Assembly: GCF_001514265.1 (NCBI RefSeq)
Contig: NZ_KQ948988.1
Coordinates: forward strand, 751,395-815,394
Source of the DNA: Streptomyces resistomycificus
GTDB taxonomy: Bacteria > Actinomycetota > Actinomycetes > Streptomycetales > Streptomycetaceae
Direction: 5' to 3'
Length of the DNA: 64,000 nucleotides
Shown here: one piece after another, positions 55,470 through 63,955 of the stretch
Position numbering within the stretch: position 1 is the stretch's first letter
How the letters are laid out: the number at the start of each line of letters is the position of its first letter
Notes under the pieces: model-generated
Databases searched by the model: none
The model's input: the letters and a program-made list of their open reading frames with translations, nothing else
Told to the model about the DNA's origin: nothing
Made by a program: the position numbers and the translations under genes

Positions 55470-56866
55470 GCGTGGAGACGGTGAGGGCCTGGCCCGTGGC
55501 CCGGTCCGGCGCCGTACCGCGGACGCGGCCGACGGACCAGGCCGGCGCCGACGGCGGGGCGGTGGCCGCCACGGGGCGGCCCGCCGAGCCGTCCGGCCTG
55601 CCCGCCAGGGCGCCCGGCAAGGCCGCGGCCCCCACCGGCGTGGCCGTCTCCCAGGCCCGCATCGGCGTGATCGTCTCCGCATCCCGCCCCCAGGCCGGCC
55701 CGACCACGGCACCGGCCCGCACCACCCTGCGCACCCTGCTGGCCCGTCTCGACTCCCGGGCGCTGCGCACCCACCTCGGCACGGTCGTGGGCGTCGCCAT
55801 CCTCGGCGTCCTGCTCTGGCGCCTGGGCACCGGCGTCTTCCTTGACGGCCTGCGCCGCATCGACGCCCCGACGCTGCTCGTGGCGCTCGGGATCGGCCTG
55901 GTCACCACCGTCTTCAGCGCCTGGCGCTGGCAGTTGGTGGCCCGCGGCCTGCGTATTCGGCTGCCGCTGGGTCCCGCCGTCGCCGACTACTACCGCGCGC
56001 TGTTCCTGAACGCGGCCCTGCCCGGCGGTGTGCTGGGCGATGTGCACCGGGCGGTCCGGCACGGACAGAGCGCCGGCGACCTGGGCCGCGGTGTCCGCTC
56101 GGTCGTCCTCGAAAGGGTCGCGGGACAGGCCGTGCTGGCGTTCGTCGGCGTGGGCGTGCTGCTCACGATGCCGTCGCCGGTGCTGGCCGACGCCCGGCAC
56201 TTCGCTCCCCTGATCGCGTTCGCCGCGCTCGGCGCACTCGCCGTCGTCTGGGCCCTGCGGATGAACCGGGCCACCTCGCGGCGGGGCCGGGCCGTGCGCG
56301 CGAGCCTCGGGGAGGCGCGCGAGGGACTGCTGTCCCGCCGGAACCTGCCCGGCGTCGCCCTCTCCTCCGCCGTCGTGCTGGCCGGCCACCTCGTGATGTT
56401 CGTCGTCGCCGCCCGTGTCGCCGGATCGGCCGCCTCGGCCGCCGTACTGCTGCCCCTCGCGGTCCTCGCCCTGCTCGCCATGAGCCTGCCGCTGAACGTC
56501 GGCGGCTGGGGCCCCCGCGAGGGCGTCACCGCCTGGGCGTTCGGCGCCGCGGGACTGGGCGCGAGCAGCGGTCTCACGGTCGCCGTGGTGTACGGGGTGC
56601 TGAGCTTCGTGGCGAGCCTGCCGGGCGTCGTGGTGCTCGTCGTGCGCTGGTACGCCGGGCTGCGCGCCGGGGCGGCGGGAACCGGGGCCGGGACCGTCGT
56701 ACCGGACCCCGGACCCCGTCAGGCGCCCACGGGTCACTCCGTGGACGTACTGCCGGTCAGCATCGAGAAATACGCGCCGAAGGAATCCACCAGACTTGCG
56801 AGGAGCGCCTTCCCCTTTTCCGCGGAGCCCAGTGAAGGGCGGCCGATGACACCGGAATCGGTATAG
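55466..56866 (+). CDS. UPF0104/LPG_synthase_TM flippase-like membrane protein
   Basis: A 466-residue protein. About 100 N-terminal residues are soluble and low-complexity, followed by about eight hydrophobic helices. Landmarks of the lysylphosphatidylglycerol synthase TM/flippase family are VVGVAILGVLLWRLG, FSAWRWQLVARGL, FLNAALPGGVLGDVHRA and MSLPLNVGGWGPREGVTAWAF. Such proteins move or modify lipid-linked substrates. ATG 55466 overlaps the methyltransferase stop. Its last 133 bases overlap the 3' end of the convergent creatininase-family gene, and the C-terminal tail encoded there is not conserved fold. Confidence 0.86.
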   Translation: MSVETVRAWPVARSGAVPRTRPTDQAGADGGAVAATGRPAEPSGLPARAPGKAAAPTGVAVSQARIGVIVSASRPQAGPTTAPARTTLRTLLARLDSRALRTHLGTVVGVAILGVLLWRLGTGVFLDGLRRIDAPTLLVALGIGLVTTVFSAWRWQLVARGLRIRLPLGPAVADYYRALFLNAALPGGVLGDVHRAVRHGQSAGDLGRGVRSVVLERVAGQAVLAFVGVGVLLTMPSPVLADARHFAPLIAFAALGALAVVWALRMNRATSRRGRAVRASLGEAREGLLSRRNLPGVALSSAVVLAGHLVMFVVAARVAGSAASAAVLLPLAVLALLAMSLPLNVGGWGPREGVTAWAFGAAGLGASSGLTVAVVYGVLSFVASLPGVVVLVVRWYAGLRAGAAGTGAGTVVPDPGPRQAPTGHSVDVLPVSIEKYAPKESTRLARSAFPFSAEPSEGRPMTPESV

Positions 56867-57498
56867 CCGGACATACCGAGGGTGAGGAGATGGCGACGGT
56901 CGTCCGCGACGAAATCGGAGGTCTCATAGCCGGAACGGACACATTCGGGATGAGCGTGCAGCAGAATGGAGGTCTCAATTTCCCCCGCGTGCATGTCGGT
57001 GAGCAGCGAGGTGGCCACCCCCGCCCGCTCCCGCGCACTCTCCCAGTCCTCCGCGGCCGGGAAGAGCGCCATCCGCTCACCACGCGCGGAGGATTCCTGA
57101 ACCACGTTGCCCAGCACGTAGTTTCCGCCGTGCCCGTTGACCACCACCAGGGTGTCGACGCCGGACCGGCGCAGCGAAGCCGCTATGTCCCGTACCACCG
57201 CGTGAAGGGTGACGGAGGAGATGCTGACGGTCCCGGGCCAGGCCGCGTGCTCGTGCGAGCAGGAGATGGTCACCGGAGGGAGGAGATGCACCGGGTACGC
57301 CGCGGCGATCTCCCCGGCGACGGCGCAGGCGACCAGTGTGTCGGTCGCCAGCGGAAGGTACGCGCCGTGCTGCTCGAAGCTCCCGACCGGAAGGACCGCG
57401 ACCTGCGTTGAGACGTCCGCGCCTCGCGTCCGTACGTCTTCCGTAGTGTCAGCCGGCACCAGACCGTACGCAGCCGACCGTATTCCCGAACCACTCAT
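56734..57498 (-). CDS. Creatininase-family hydrolase (ArfB-like role)
   Basis: A 254-residue metal-dependent amidohydrolase of the creatininase family. Metal ligands can be seen at Glu42 and His44 (GSFEQHGAYLPL), Asp53 (ATDTLVA), His123 (VNGHGGN) and Glu173 (DMHAGEIETS). In archaea the family member ArfB removes the formyl group from FAPy, the product of a special GTP cyclohydrolase. Here the divergent neighbour is a GTP cyclohydrolase II paralogue predicted to stop at FAPy, so deformylation of FAPy is the natural hypothesis. It starts only 38 bases from that gene. Its 3' end overlaps the membrane-protein gene. Confidence 0.88.
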   Translation of the reverse strand: MSGSGIRSAAYGLVPADTTEDVRTRGADVSTQVAVLPVGSFEQHGAYLPLATDTLVACAVAGEIAAAYPVHLLPPVTISCSHEHAAWPGTVSISSVTLHAVVRDIAASLRRSGVDTLVVVNGHGGNYVLGNVVQESSARGERMALFPAAEDWESARERAGVATSLLTDMHAGEIETSILLHAHPECVRSGYETSDFVADDRRHLLTLGMSGYTDSGVIGRPSLGSAEKGKALLASLVDSFGAYFSMLTGSTSTE

Positions 57499-57536
57499 CT
57501 TTTCACGGCCTTTCGTCTCTGCTTAGGAACCAGATC

Positions 57537-58196
57537 ATGACAGAAAAAATTGGCGTGCTCGGCAAGAAGTCGCCACAGCGCACCGGTGTGGAACGCGTGG
57601 TGAATGCACCGCTGCCCACCGTGTACGGGAAATTCCAGGCAGTCGGCTACCTCGACCACGACCGCGGTGACGAGCAAGTCGCCCTAATCTACGGTGACAT
57701 CGGCACGGAAGACGTCCTCACCCGGCTGCATTCCGAGTGCCTGACCGGCGACGCCTTCGGCTCCCAGCACTGCGAGTGCGGCGACCAGCTCGCCTCAGCG
57801 CTGCGCGCGGTCGTCGCCGAGGGCCGGGGCATCGTGGTCTACCTCAGAGGGCATGAGGGCCGGGGCATCGGCCTGCTCGGCAAGTTGCGGGCGATGGCGC
57901 TGCAGGCGGAGGGCCTGGACACCGTCGAGGCGAACCTGGCGCTCGGCCTGCCGGTGGACGCCCGCGACTACGGCGTCGCCGCCGAGATCCTGCACGACCT
58001 CGGCGTGAACTCGGTCCGTCTGATGTCGAACAACCCGCGCAAGCGCGAGGCGCTGGTCGAACACGGCATCCGGGTCGCCGAGACGGTGCCGCTGCTGATA
58101 CCGCCGTGCGAGAACAACATCACCTATCTCCGGACGAAGCGGGAGCGGCTGGACCACCATCTGCCCCATCTGGACGCGGTGGCGCACCTGTCCTGA
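57537..58196 (+). CDS. GTP cyclohydrolase II paralogue (FAPy-forming type)
   Basis: A 219-residue GTP cyclohydrolase II homologue. Zinc ligands Cys68, Cys79 and Cys81 are present (SECLTGDAFGSQHCECG), as are GRGIGLLGKLR and the C-terminal MSNNPRKREAL. Residue 120 is Met (LRAMALQ), where riboflavin-type RibA has Tyr. In S. coelicolor SCO6655 the same Tyr-to-Met change was shown, as I recall, to give the formylated intermediate FAPy instead of the riboflavin precursor. The protein is therefore unlikely to be the riboflavin enzyme. ATG 57537 has AGGA nine bases upstream and lies 38 bases from the divergent creatininase-family gene. Confidence 0.93.
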   Translation: MTEKIGVLGKKSPQRTGVERVVNAPLPTVYGKFQAVGYLDHDRGDEQVALIYGDIGTEDVLTRLHSECLTGDAFGSQHCECGDQLASALRAVVAEGRGIVVYLRGHEGRGIGLLGKLRAMALQAEGLDTVEANLALGLPVDARDYGVAAEILHDLGVNSVRLMSNNPRKREALVEHGIRVAETVPLLIPPCENNITYLRTKRERLDHHLPHLDAVAHLS

Positions 58197-58229
58197 TTCC
58201 CGGACGGCGAGCGGGGACAGGAAGAGGGA

Positions 58230-59210
58230 ATGACCGACGACGTCCTCTTCCTCTCCGCGCGGCAGGTGGCACGCCTGCTCGACCCGGACACGGCGATCGC
58301 CTCGCAGCGGGCGGCCTTCACCGCGCTCGGCACGGGCGGCGCCGACCTGCCCGGGAAGATCATGCATCCGAGCCGCTTCGACGACAGTGTGGTCTTCGCG
58401 TACGTGTCCCGGCTGTCGGCGGACAGCGGGGCGGTCGCGAAGTTCGGCAGCGTCAACCCGGGCAACGCGGCGGCCGGGCTGCCGACCGTGCACGCCGTCG
58501 TCACCGTGCTCGACCCGGTGACCGGCCGCCTCGCCGCCGTCCTGGACGGCACGACGGTCACGACCCTGCGGACGGCCGCCGCGAGCGCGGTGGCCGTCGA
58601 CGCGCTGGCCGGACCCGACGCCGCCGACCTGGCCGTCCTCGGTTCGGGCACCCAGGGCCTGGCCCACGCGCGGGCCATCGCCCGGGTGCGGGGGCTGAAG
58701 TCCGTCCGGCTGTGGAGCCCGACGCCGCAGCACCGGATCCGCGCCGCCGAGTCGCTCACCGTCGAGCTGGGCCTGCCCGTCGAACCGGCCGACAGCGCCG
58801 AGGCGGCCGTGCGCGGGGCCTCACTGGTCGCGGCCTGCACGCTGAGCGCGGCGCCCGTGGTGCGCGGCCCGTGGCTGGAGCCGGGGTGCACGGTCGTCAG
58901 CGTGGGGTCGTTCGAACCCACCCGCCGCGAGGTGGACGCAGAGGTGGTACGGCGGGCCAGGGACCACGGGGCCGTCGTCGTGGACGATCCGCAGACCGCG
59001 GCCGGCCACGCCGGGCCCGTCGTGGCCGCCCTGCGCGAGGGACTGCTGACCCCCGACGACCTCGTCCCGCTGGGCGCGGTCCTCACCGGCCGGCGCACCG
59101 CACGGACCGGGCCCGAGGACGTCGTCTACTACAACAGCGTCGGCCTCGGCATCCAGGACGCGGCCGCCGCCTGGGCCGTGGTCGAGGCGGCGAAGGGGGA
59201 GCGGCGATGA
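58230..59210 (+). CDS. Ornithine cyclodeaminase/mu-crystallin family protein
   Basis: A 326-residue OCD/mu-crystallin protein. GSGTQGLAHARAIARVRGL near residue 137 is the NAD loop, TVTTLRTAAASAVAVDALA the preceding helix and VSVGSFEPTRREVD the conserved late strand. Family members include ornithine cyclodeaminase, alanine dehydrogenase and ketimine (P2C/Pyr2C) reductases. Followed by an FAD amino-acid oxidase type gene and two saccharopine dehydrogenase types, a ketimine reductase or related role in lysine/aminoadipate chemistry is plausible. It lies 33 bases after the cyclohydrolase gene, with a weak GAGGG RBS, and its stop overlaps the next ATG. Confidence 0.88.
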   Translation: MTDDVLFLSARQVARLLDPDTAIASQRAAFTALGTGGADLPGKIMHPSRFDDSVVFAYVSRLSADSGAVAKFGSVNPGNAAAGLPTVHAVVTVLDPVTGRLAAVLDGTTVTTLRTAAASAVAVDALAGPDAADLAVLGSGTQGLAHARAIARVRGLKSVRLWSPTPQHRIRAAESLTVELGLPVEPADSAEAAVRGASLVAACTLSAAPVVRGPWLEPGCTVVSVGSFEPTRREVDAEVVRRARDHGAVVVDDPQTAAGHAGPVVAALREGLLTPDDLVPLGAVLTGRRTARTGPEDVVYYNSVGLGIQDAAAAWAVVEAAKGERR

Positions 59211-60352
59211 CCACGCGCGTAGGTGCCGTCGTGATCGGCGGCGGGGTGATGGGCACGAGCATCGCCTGCCACCTGGCCCGGGCGGGGGTACGGGACGTCG
59301 TCCTGGTCGAGCGGGACGAACTGGCCTCCGGGTCCACGTCCAAGGCGGCCGGCGGGGTCCGGGCGCAGTTCTCCGACGAGCTCAACATCCGGCTGGCGAC
59401 GCGCAGCCTCGAGGCGTTCGCCCGTTTCGAGCAGGACACCGGCCACGACATCGGACTGCACCGGGTGGGCAATCTGTTCCTGCTGTCGACGCCCGAGGAC
59501 GTCGCCTCCTTCGAGGAGAGCGTGCGCCTGCAGAACTCCCTCGGCGTGCCCAGCCGCATGATCGACCCGGCCGAGGCCCGCCGCCTCTCCCCGCTGATCA
59601 GGACCGAGGGACTGCTCGCGGCGGCCTTCTCGCCCGACGACGGCCACTGCACGCCCGAGGCGGTGGTGCACGGCTACGCGCGGGCCGCCCGCCGGTACGG
59701 CGCGAGAGTCCTGCGGCACTGCGAGGTCACCGGCATCGAAGTGCACGGCGACGAGATCACCGCCGTCACGACCAGCACCGGCCGCATCGCCACCGGCACG
59801 GTGATCTGCGCGGCCGGCGCCTGGTCGCGGGGGATAGCCGCCATGGTCGGCCTCGACCTGCCCGTCGAGCCGCTGCGCCGCCAGATCGCGGTCACCGAAC
59901 CCGTCGACGGCCTGCCGCCCGGCCTCCCCATGACCATCGACTTCACCACCAGCCTCTACTTCCACGCCGAGGGCCCCGGTCTCCTCGTCGGCATGTCCGA
60001 CCCCGACGAGCGGCCCGGCTTCGCCACCGACACCCACGACCGCTGGATCCCCCGCCTGGGCGAGGCCATGGAACAACGCGCCCCGGCCCTCCTCGACCTG
60101 CGCCGCACCGGCGGCTGGGCCGGCCTGTACGAACTCACCCCCGACCACAACGCCCTGATCGGCGAGGCGCCTTCGGTGTCCCGTTTCCTGTACGCGACCG
60201 GCTTCTCCGGCCACGGATTCCTCCAGGGACCCGCCGTCGGCGAGGTCGTCCGGGACCTGTACCTGGGGCGCGTACCCTTCGTGGACGTCACACCGTTGAG
60301 CGTCGGCCGGTTCGCGGCCAACGCCCCGCGCCCGGAGGTCAACCGCGTATGA
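59207..60352 (+). CDS. FAD-dependent amino-acid oxidoreductase (DAO family)
   Basis: A 381-residue DAO-fold flavoprotein. GAVVIGGGVMGTSIACHLA is the dinucleotide loop, ELASGSTSKAAGGVRAQFS the second FAD contact and YATGFSGHGFLQGPAVGE the typical C-terminal motif of sarcosine oxidase/glycine oxidase-like proteins. It should oxidise a secondary or D-amino acid to an imine with FAD. AAGGGGGAG precedes ATG 59207, which overlaps the OCD stop. Coupled position suggests its imine product is handled by the OCD-family reductase. Confidence 0.9.
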   Translation: MTTRVGAVVIGGGVMGTSIACHLARAGVRDVVLVERDELASGSTSKAAGGVRAQFSDELNIRLATRSLEAFARFEQDTGHDIGLHRVGNLFLLSTPEDVASFEESVRLQNSLGVPSRMIDPAEARRLSPLIRTEGLLAAAFSPDDGHCTPEAVVHGYARAARRYGARVLRHCEVTGIEVHGDEITAVTTSTGRIATGTVICAAGAWSRGIAAMVGLDLPVEPLRRQIAVTEPVDGLPPGLPMTIDFTTSLYFHAEGPGLLVGMSDPDERPGFATDTHDRWIPRLGEAMEQRAPALLDLRRTGGWAGLYELTPDHNALIGEAPSVSRFLYATGFSGHGFLQGPAVGEVVRDLYLGRVPFVDVTPLSVGRFAANAPRPEVNRV

Positions 60353-61410
60353 CCGAGCTCCACCTGTGGCTGCGCCACGAGGTCCGCACCACCGAGCGGC
60401 GCACGCCGATCGTGCCGCCCGACGCCCGCCGGCTCGTCGACAGCGGAGTGACGCTCACGGTGGAGGAGTCCCCGCAGCGGATCTTCCCCGTCGACGCGTA
60501 CGAGGCGGCCGGCTGCCGCGTCGCCCCGGCCGGCTCGTGGGTGTCGGCGCCCGCGGAGACCGTCGTCCTCGGTTTGAAGGAACTGCCGGACGAGCCCGCC
60601 GAGTTGCCCCATCGCCACATCTTCTTCGGACACGCCTACAAGCGGCAGCCGCAAGCCGCCGACCTGCTTTGGCGGTTCGGCCGCGGGGGAGGGAAGCTGT
60701 TCGACCTCGAATACCTCGTCGACGACGACGGCCGCCGGCTCGCCGCCTTCGGCTTCTGGGCCGGCTACCTGGGCGCCGCGCTGGCGGTGCTCCGGCACCG
60801 GGGCCGGCTGCGCACGCCGCTGACCCCCACCGACAAGGACACCCTGGACGAGACGCTGCGCCCGGCGCCCGGGGACGAGGAGTTCACCGCCCTGGTGATC
60901 GGGGCGCTCGGCCGCAGCGGGCGCGGCGCACGCGCCGCCTTCCACACGGCCGGGATCGAACCCACCTGCTGGGACCTCGAAGAGACCCGCGACCTGGACC
61001 GAAAGGCCCTGCTCGCGCACGACGTCATGGTGAACGCGGTCCTCGCCACCACCCCTGTCCCGCCCTTCCTGCGGGAGGGCGACCTCGACGAACCCGCCCG
61101 CCGGCTCGGCACCCTCTGCGACGTCACCTGCGACGTGGGCTCGCCCCTGAACGTCCTGCCGGTCTACGACCGCACCACCGACTGGACCGACCCGGCACGC
61201 CGGCTGCGCGAGCAGCCGCCGCTGGATCTGATCGCCATCGACAACCTGCCGTCCCTGCTGCCCGAGGAGTCCAGCACCGACTTCTCGGCCGCCCTCCTGC
61301 CCCCACTGCTCACGTTCGGCGTCGGCGGCCCCTGGGGGCGCTGTCTGGACCGGTTCCGTCAGGCATGCCGTGAACTCGGCGTCGTGGAAGGAGAGTCGTG
61401 TGATGTCTGA
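60349..61410 (+). CDS. Saccharopine dehydrogenase, LYS1-like
   Basis: A 353-residue protein of the AlaDh/PNT-fold saccharopine dehydrogenase (lysine-forming) group. The start HLWLRHEVRTTERRTPIVPP contains the E-R-R-T-P substrate motif. LVIGALGRSGRGARAAF is the dinucleotide loop and LCDVTCDVGSPLNVLPVY the late conserved segment. The LYS1 enzyme interconverts lysine plus 2-oxoglutarate and saccharopine. ATG 60349 overlaps the preceding stop. Paired with a LYS9-type gene it forms a two-step module rarely seen as adjacent separate genes in bacteria. Confidence 0.87.
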   Translation: MTELHLWLRHEVRTTERRTPIVPPDARRLVDSGVTLTVEESPQRIFPVDAYEAAGCRVAPAGSWVSAPAETVVLGLKELPDEPAELPHRHIFFGHAYKRQPQAADLLWRFGRGGGKLFDLEYLVDDDGRRLAAFGFWAGYLGAALAVLRHRGRLRTPLTPTDKDTLDETLRPAPGDEEFTALVIGALGRSGRGARAAFHTAGIEPTCWDLEETRDLDRKALLAHDVMVNAVLATTPVPPFLREGDLDEPARRLGTLCDVTCDVGSPLNVLPVYDRTTDWTDPARRLREQPPLDLIAIDNLPSLLPEESSTDFSAALLPPLLTFGVGGPWGRCLDRFRQACRELGVVEGESCDV

Positions 61411-62557
61411 GGTCGTTCCCGCGAGCGGCAGCGTCCACTGGGTCGGCGCCGGACTGTCCACCGGCAGCGGGCCGTCCATGCTCTGCGAGGCGGCCGGGCG
61501 GGTGCTGCTGTGGCACCGTACCGAGGATCGCGCCGCCGAGGCCCTGGCCCGGCTCGGCCTCACCGGGCGTGCGGAGCCCCGCGCCTACACGCCGGACGCC
61601 CTCGCGGCCGAACTCGCCCCCGGGGACGTCGTCGTGTCGATGCTGCCGGCCGCCGAACACGCCGGGCTGCTGGCCCTGTGCGTACGGGAGCGGGCCCACT
61701 TCGCCTGTTCCAGCTATGTGTCCGACGCGGTGCTGGAGCAGGTGCCCGCGGCCGAGCGGGCCGGGGTCGTCGTCCTCACCGAGGCCGGTCTCGACCCCGG
61801 CATCGACCACCTCTTCGCACACGGTCTCGTGGCCCGCGCCCGCCGGGCGATCGGCGACGACACGGCGGCCTCGTACGGCTTCACGTCCTACTGCGGCGGC
61901 GTCCCCGCCGTCGCGAACGACTTCCGGTACCGCTTCAGCTGGGCGCCCGCCGGGGCCCTGAACGCCCTGCGCTCACCCGCCCGTTACGTCGAGGACGGCG
62001 CCGAGACCACCGCCGGCCGGCCCTGGGAGGCGACCCGGCGCCATGTCGTCGACGGCGAGACCTTCGAGGTCTACCCCAACCGTGACAGCGTGCCCTTCGT
62101 CGAGCAGTACGGCCTGCCGTCCGCCTGGAAGGCCCGCACCTTCGTGCGCGGCACCCTGCGCCTGGACGGCTGGCTGCGCGCCTGGGACGACGTCTTCGCC
62201 CGGCTGCGGAGCGACGACGACGCCAAAATCGCCACGCTGGCCCAGGAGTTGGCCGCGAAGTACCCGACCACGGACGCCGACCGCGACCGGGTTGTCCTCG
62301 CCGTGTCGCTGGACGTGCGCGGTGAAGCGGGACAGACCTGGTCGGGCGGCTACCTGCTGGACCTGGTGGGGGACGAGGAGGAGAGCGCGATGGCGCGCTG
62401 CGTCTCCCGCCCCCTCGCCCTCGGCGTCCGGCACGTCCTGGACGGCTCCCTGCCGCCCGGCCTCAGCCGCGCCGCCGAGACGGCCGCCCGGTCCGAGGAG
62501 TGGCTGGGCGAACTCGCCCGCGAAGGCGTCCACTTCACGCTGCGGGTCGATCAGTAG
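61403..62557 (+). CDS. Saccharopine dehydrogenase/reductase, LYS9-like
   Basis: A 384-residue protein with VHWVGAGLSTGSGPS at the N-terminus (Rossmann), TEAGLDPGIDHLFAHGL (the family hallmark) and a C-terminal domain with SYCGGVPAVANDF-like substrate contacts. LYS9-type enzymes act on saccharopine to release aminoadipate semialdehyde or the reverse. GGAAGGAGAG precedes ATG 61403, which overlaps the LYS1-like gene by eight bases. Its last seven bases overlap the convergent serine hydrolase. With the upstream genes it suggests lysine or aminoadipate interconversion, though homospermidine- or opine-type substrates are possible. Confidence 0.87.
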   Translation: MSEVVPASGSVHWVGAGLSTGSGPSMLCEAAGRVLLWHRTEDRAAEALARLGLTGRAEPRAYTPDALAAELAPGDVVVSMLPAAEHAGLLALCVRERAHFACSSYVSDAVLEQVPAAERAGVVVLTEAGLDPGIDHLFAHGLVARARRAIGDDTAASYGFTSYCGGVPAVANDFRYRFSWAPAGALNALRSPARYVEDGAETTAGRPWEATRRHVVDGETFEVYPNRDSVPFVEQYGLPSAWKARTFVRGTLRLDGWLRAWDDVFARLRSDDDAKIATLAQELAAKYPTTDADRDRVVLAVSLDVRGEAGQTWSGGYLLDLVGDEEESAMARCVSRPLALGVRHVLDGSLPPGLSRAAETAARSEEWLGELAREGVHFTLRVDQ

Positions 62558-63780
62558 GCGACGGCCTCGTGCACCAGCCGCTTGAGGTCGGGATAGAGCG
62601 CCAGGGAGCTCTTGGGCCGCAGCTGGGTCATGAACTGCACGGACAGGTCCCGGCTCGGGTCGACCCAGAACGTCGTGGTGGCGACGCCGCTCCAGCCGTA
62701 GGTCCCGAGGCCGGTGGGCGCCTGCGTGCGGTCGGGGTCGACGACCACGGAGACGCCCAGGCCGAATCCGACACCGTCGTTGCCGGGTTCGTCGTGTGCG
62801 GGGCGGCTTCCGAAGGCGCGCAGATCGGCGCCGCCCGGGAGGTGGTTGGAGGTCATCAGGTCCACCGTCCCGGGCGCGAGGAGACGGGTGCCGTCGAGTT
62901 CGCCCCGGCGGCGCAGCAACTCGGCAAAGCGGTGGACGTCGTGCGCGGAGGCCACCATGCCGCCACTGCCGGACAGGAAGCGGGGGCGGCCGTGGAGCGG
63001 GAGGCCGGGGATCGGCTCGATGCCGCCGCCGTCGGCGTCGCCGTACAACTCGGCGAGCCTGTCCTTCTGTTCGCCGGTGACCTGGAACCCGGCGTCGGTC
63101 ATCCCGAGCGGGCCGAAGATCCGCTCGGCGAAGAAGGTGTCCAACGGCTGCCCGGAGACCACCTCGACGACCCGGCCCAGCACGTTGGAGGCGACCGAGT
63201 AGTTCCACTGGGTGCCCGGCTCGAACTGCAGCGGCAGGCTCGCGTACACGTCGGTCGTCTCGGCCAGGTTCGTACCGGGCAGCACCGACGACTCCAGGCC
63301 GGCATCGCGGTAGAGGGCGTCGACGGGGTGCGTGTGGTAGAAGGCGAAGGTCAGCCCGGCGGTGTGGGTCATCAGGTGCCGGACGCGTATGGGGCCGGCG
63401 GCCGGGCGGGTCACGGTGTCGGCGCCGGAGCCGCTCACGTACACCCGGGGTTCGGCGAAGGCCGGGAGGTGCCGGTCGAGCGGGTCGTCCAGCGACAGCC
63501 GGCCCTCCTCCACCAGGATCAGCGCGGCGACGGCGGTGACCGGTTTCGTCATGGAGTAGATCCGCCACAGGGTGTCCGCCTCGACGGGCAGCCCGGCCGC
63601 GATGTCCCGGTGCCCGTACGTCGTGAGGTGGGCGACGCGTCCGCCGCGGGATACGGCCACGAGGTGCCCGGGCAGGCGGCCCTGGTCGACGAGGTGGGCC
63701 AGGTGCTGGTCGAGGCGGCGCAACGCCTTCGCGTCCAGCCCGACCTCGTGCGGGTCCACCTCTTGTCGCAGCAGTGCCAT
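62551..63780 (-). CDS. Serine hydrolase, class C beta-lactamase fold
   Basis: A 409-residue cytoplasmic-looking protein of the beta-lactamase/penicillin-binding/esterase (family VIII) group. Ser76 and Lys79 form the SxxK motif (IYSMTKP). Tyr194 (WNYSVASN) is the Y-x-N equivalent, although the third residue is Val. GWSG near the C-terminus stands in for the KTG box. No signal peptide is visible, which favours an esterase over an exported beta-lactamase. ATG 63780 follows GGAGGA. It overlaps the saccharopine-type gene by seven bases at the 3' end. Confidence 0.9.
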   Translation of the reverse strand: MALLRQEVDPHEVGLDAKALRRLDQHLAHLVDQGRLPGHLVAVSRGGRVAHLTTYGHRDIAAGLPVEADTLWRIYSMTKPVTAVAALILVEEGRLSLDDPLDRHLPAFAEPRVYVSGSGADTVTRPAAGPIRVRHLMTHTAGLTFAFYHTHPVDALYRDAGLESSVLPGTNLAETTDVYASLPLQFEPGTQWNYSVASNVLGRVVEVVSGQPLDTFFAERIFGPLGMTDAGFQVTGEQKDRLAELYGDADGGGIEPIPGLPLHGRPRFLSGSGGMVASAHDVHRFAELLRRRGELDGTRLLAPGTVDLMTSNHLPGGADLRAFGSRPAHDEPGNDGVGFGLGVSVVVDPDRTQAPTGLGTYGWSGVATTTFWVDPSRDLSVQFMTQLRPKSSLALYPDLKRLVHEAVAY

Positions 63781-63856
63781 CGTTCTCCTCCGTCACGTTC
63801 GTCGAGGTGCGATCCGGCATACCCCGCCGTAACGACCTCAGACATCATCGCCGCCC

Positions 63857-63910
63857 GGGAACAGGAGATCGTTCCCCGGAGCGACGGTGGGTGATCACCG
63901 TGACGATCAC
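63857..63910. promoter_or_regulatory. Two inverted repeats upstream of serine hydrolase
   Basis: GGGAAC-N8-GTTCCC (63857-63876) and GTGATC-N8-GATCAC (63891-63910) lie 77-130 bases upstream of the hydrolase start. Both have 6-base arms and 8-base centres, as expected for dimeric regulators. No cognate regulator is in the window. Confidence 0.4.
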
Positions 63911-63955
63911 TCCGCGCGCACCGGCCGCCCCTGAAACCGGCCGGTGCGCGCGGAG
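63910..63955. terminator. Strong 18-bp terminator hairpin
   Basis: The arms 63910-63927 and 63938-63955 are exact reverse complements (18 bp, almost all G/C) with a 10-base loop. It lies upstream of the minus-strand hydrolase, so it probably ends a minus-strand gene beyond the right edge and insulates the hydrolase promoter. Confidence 0.7.
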
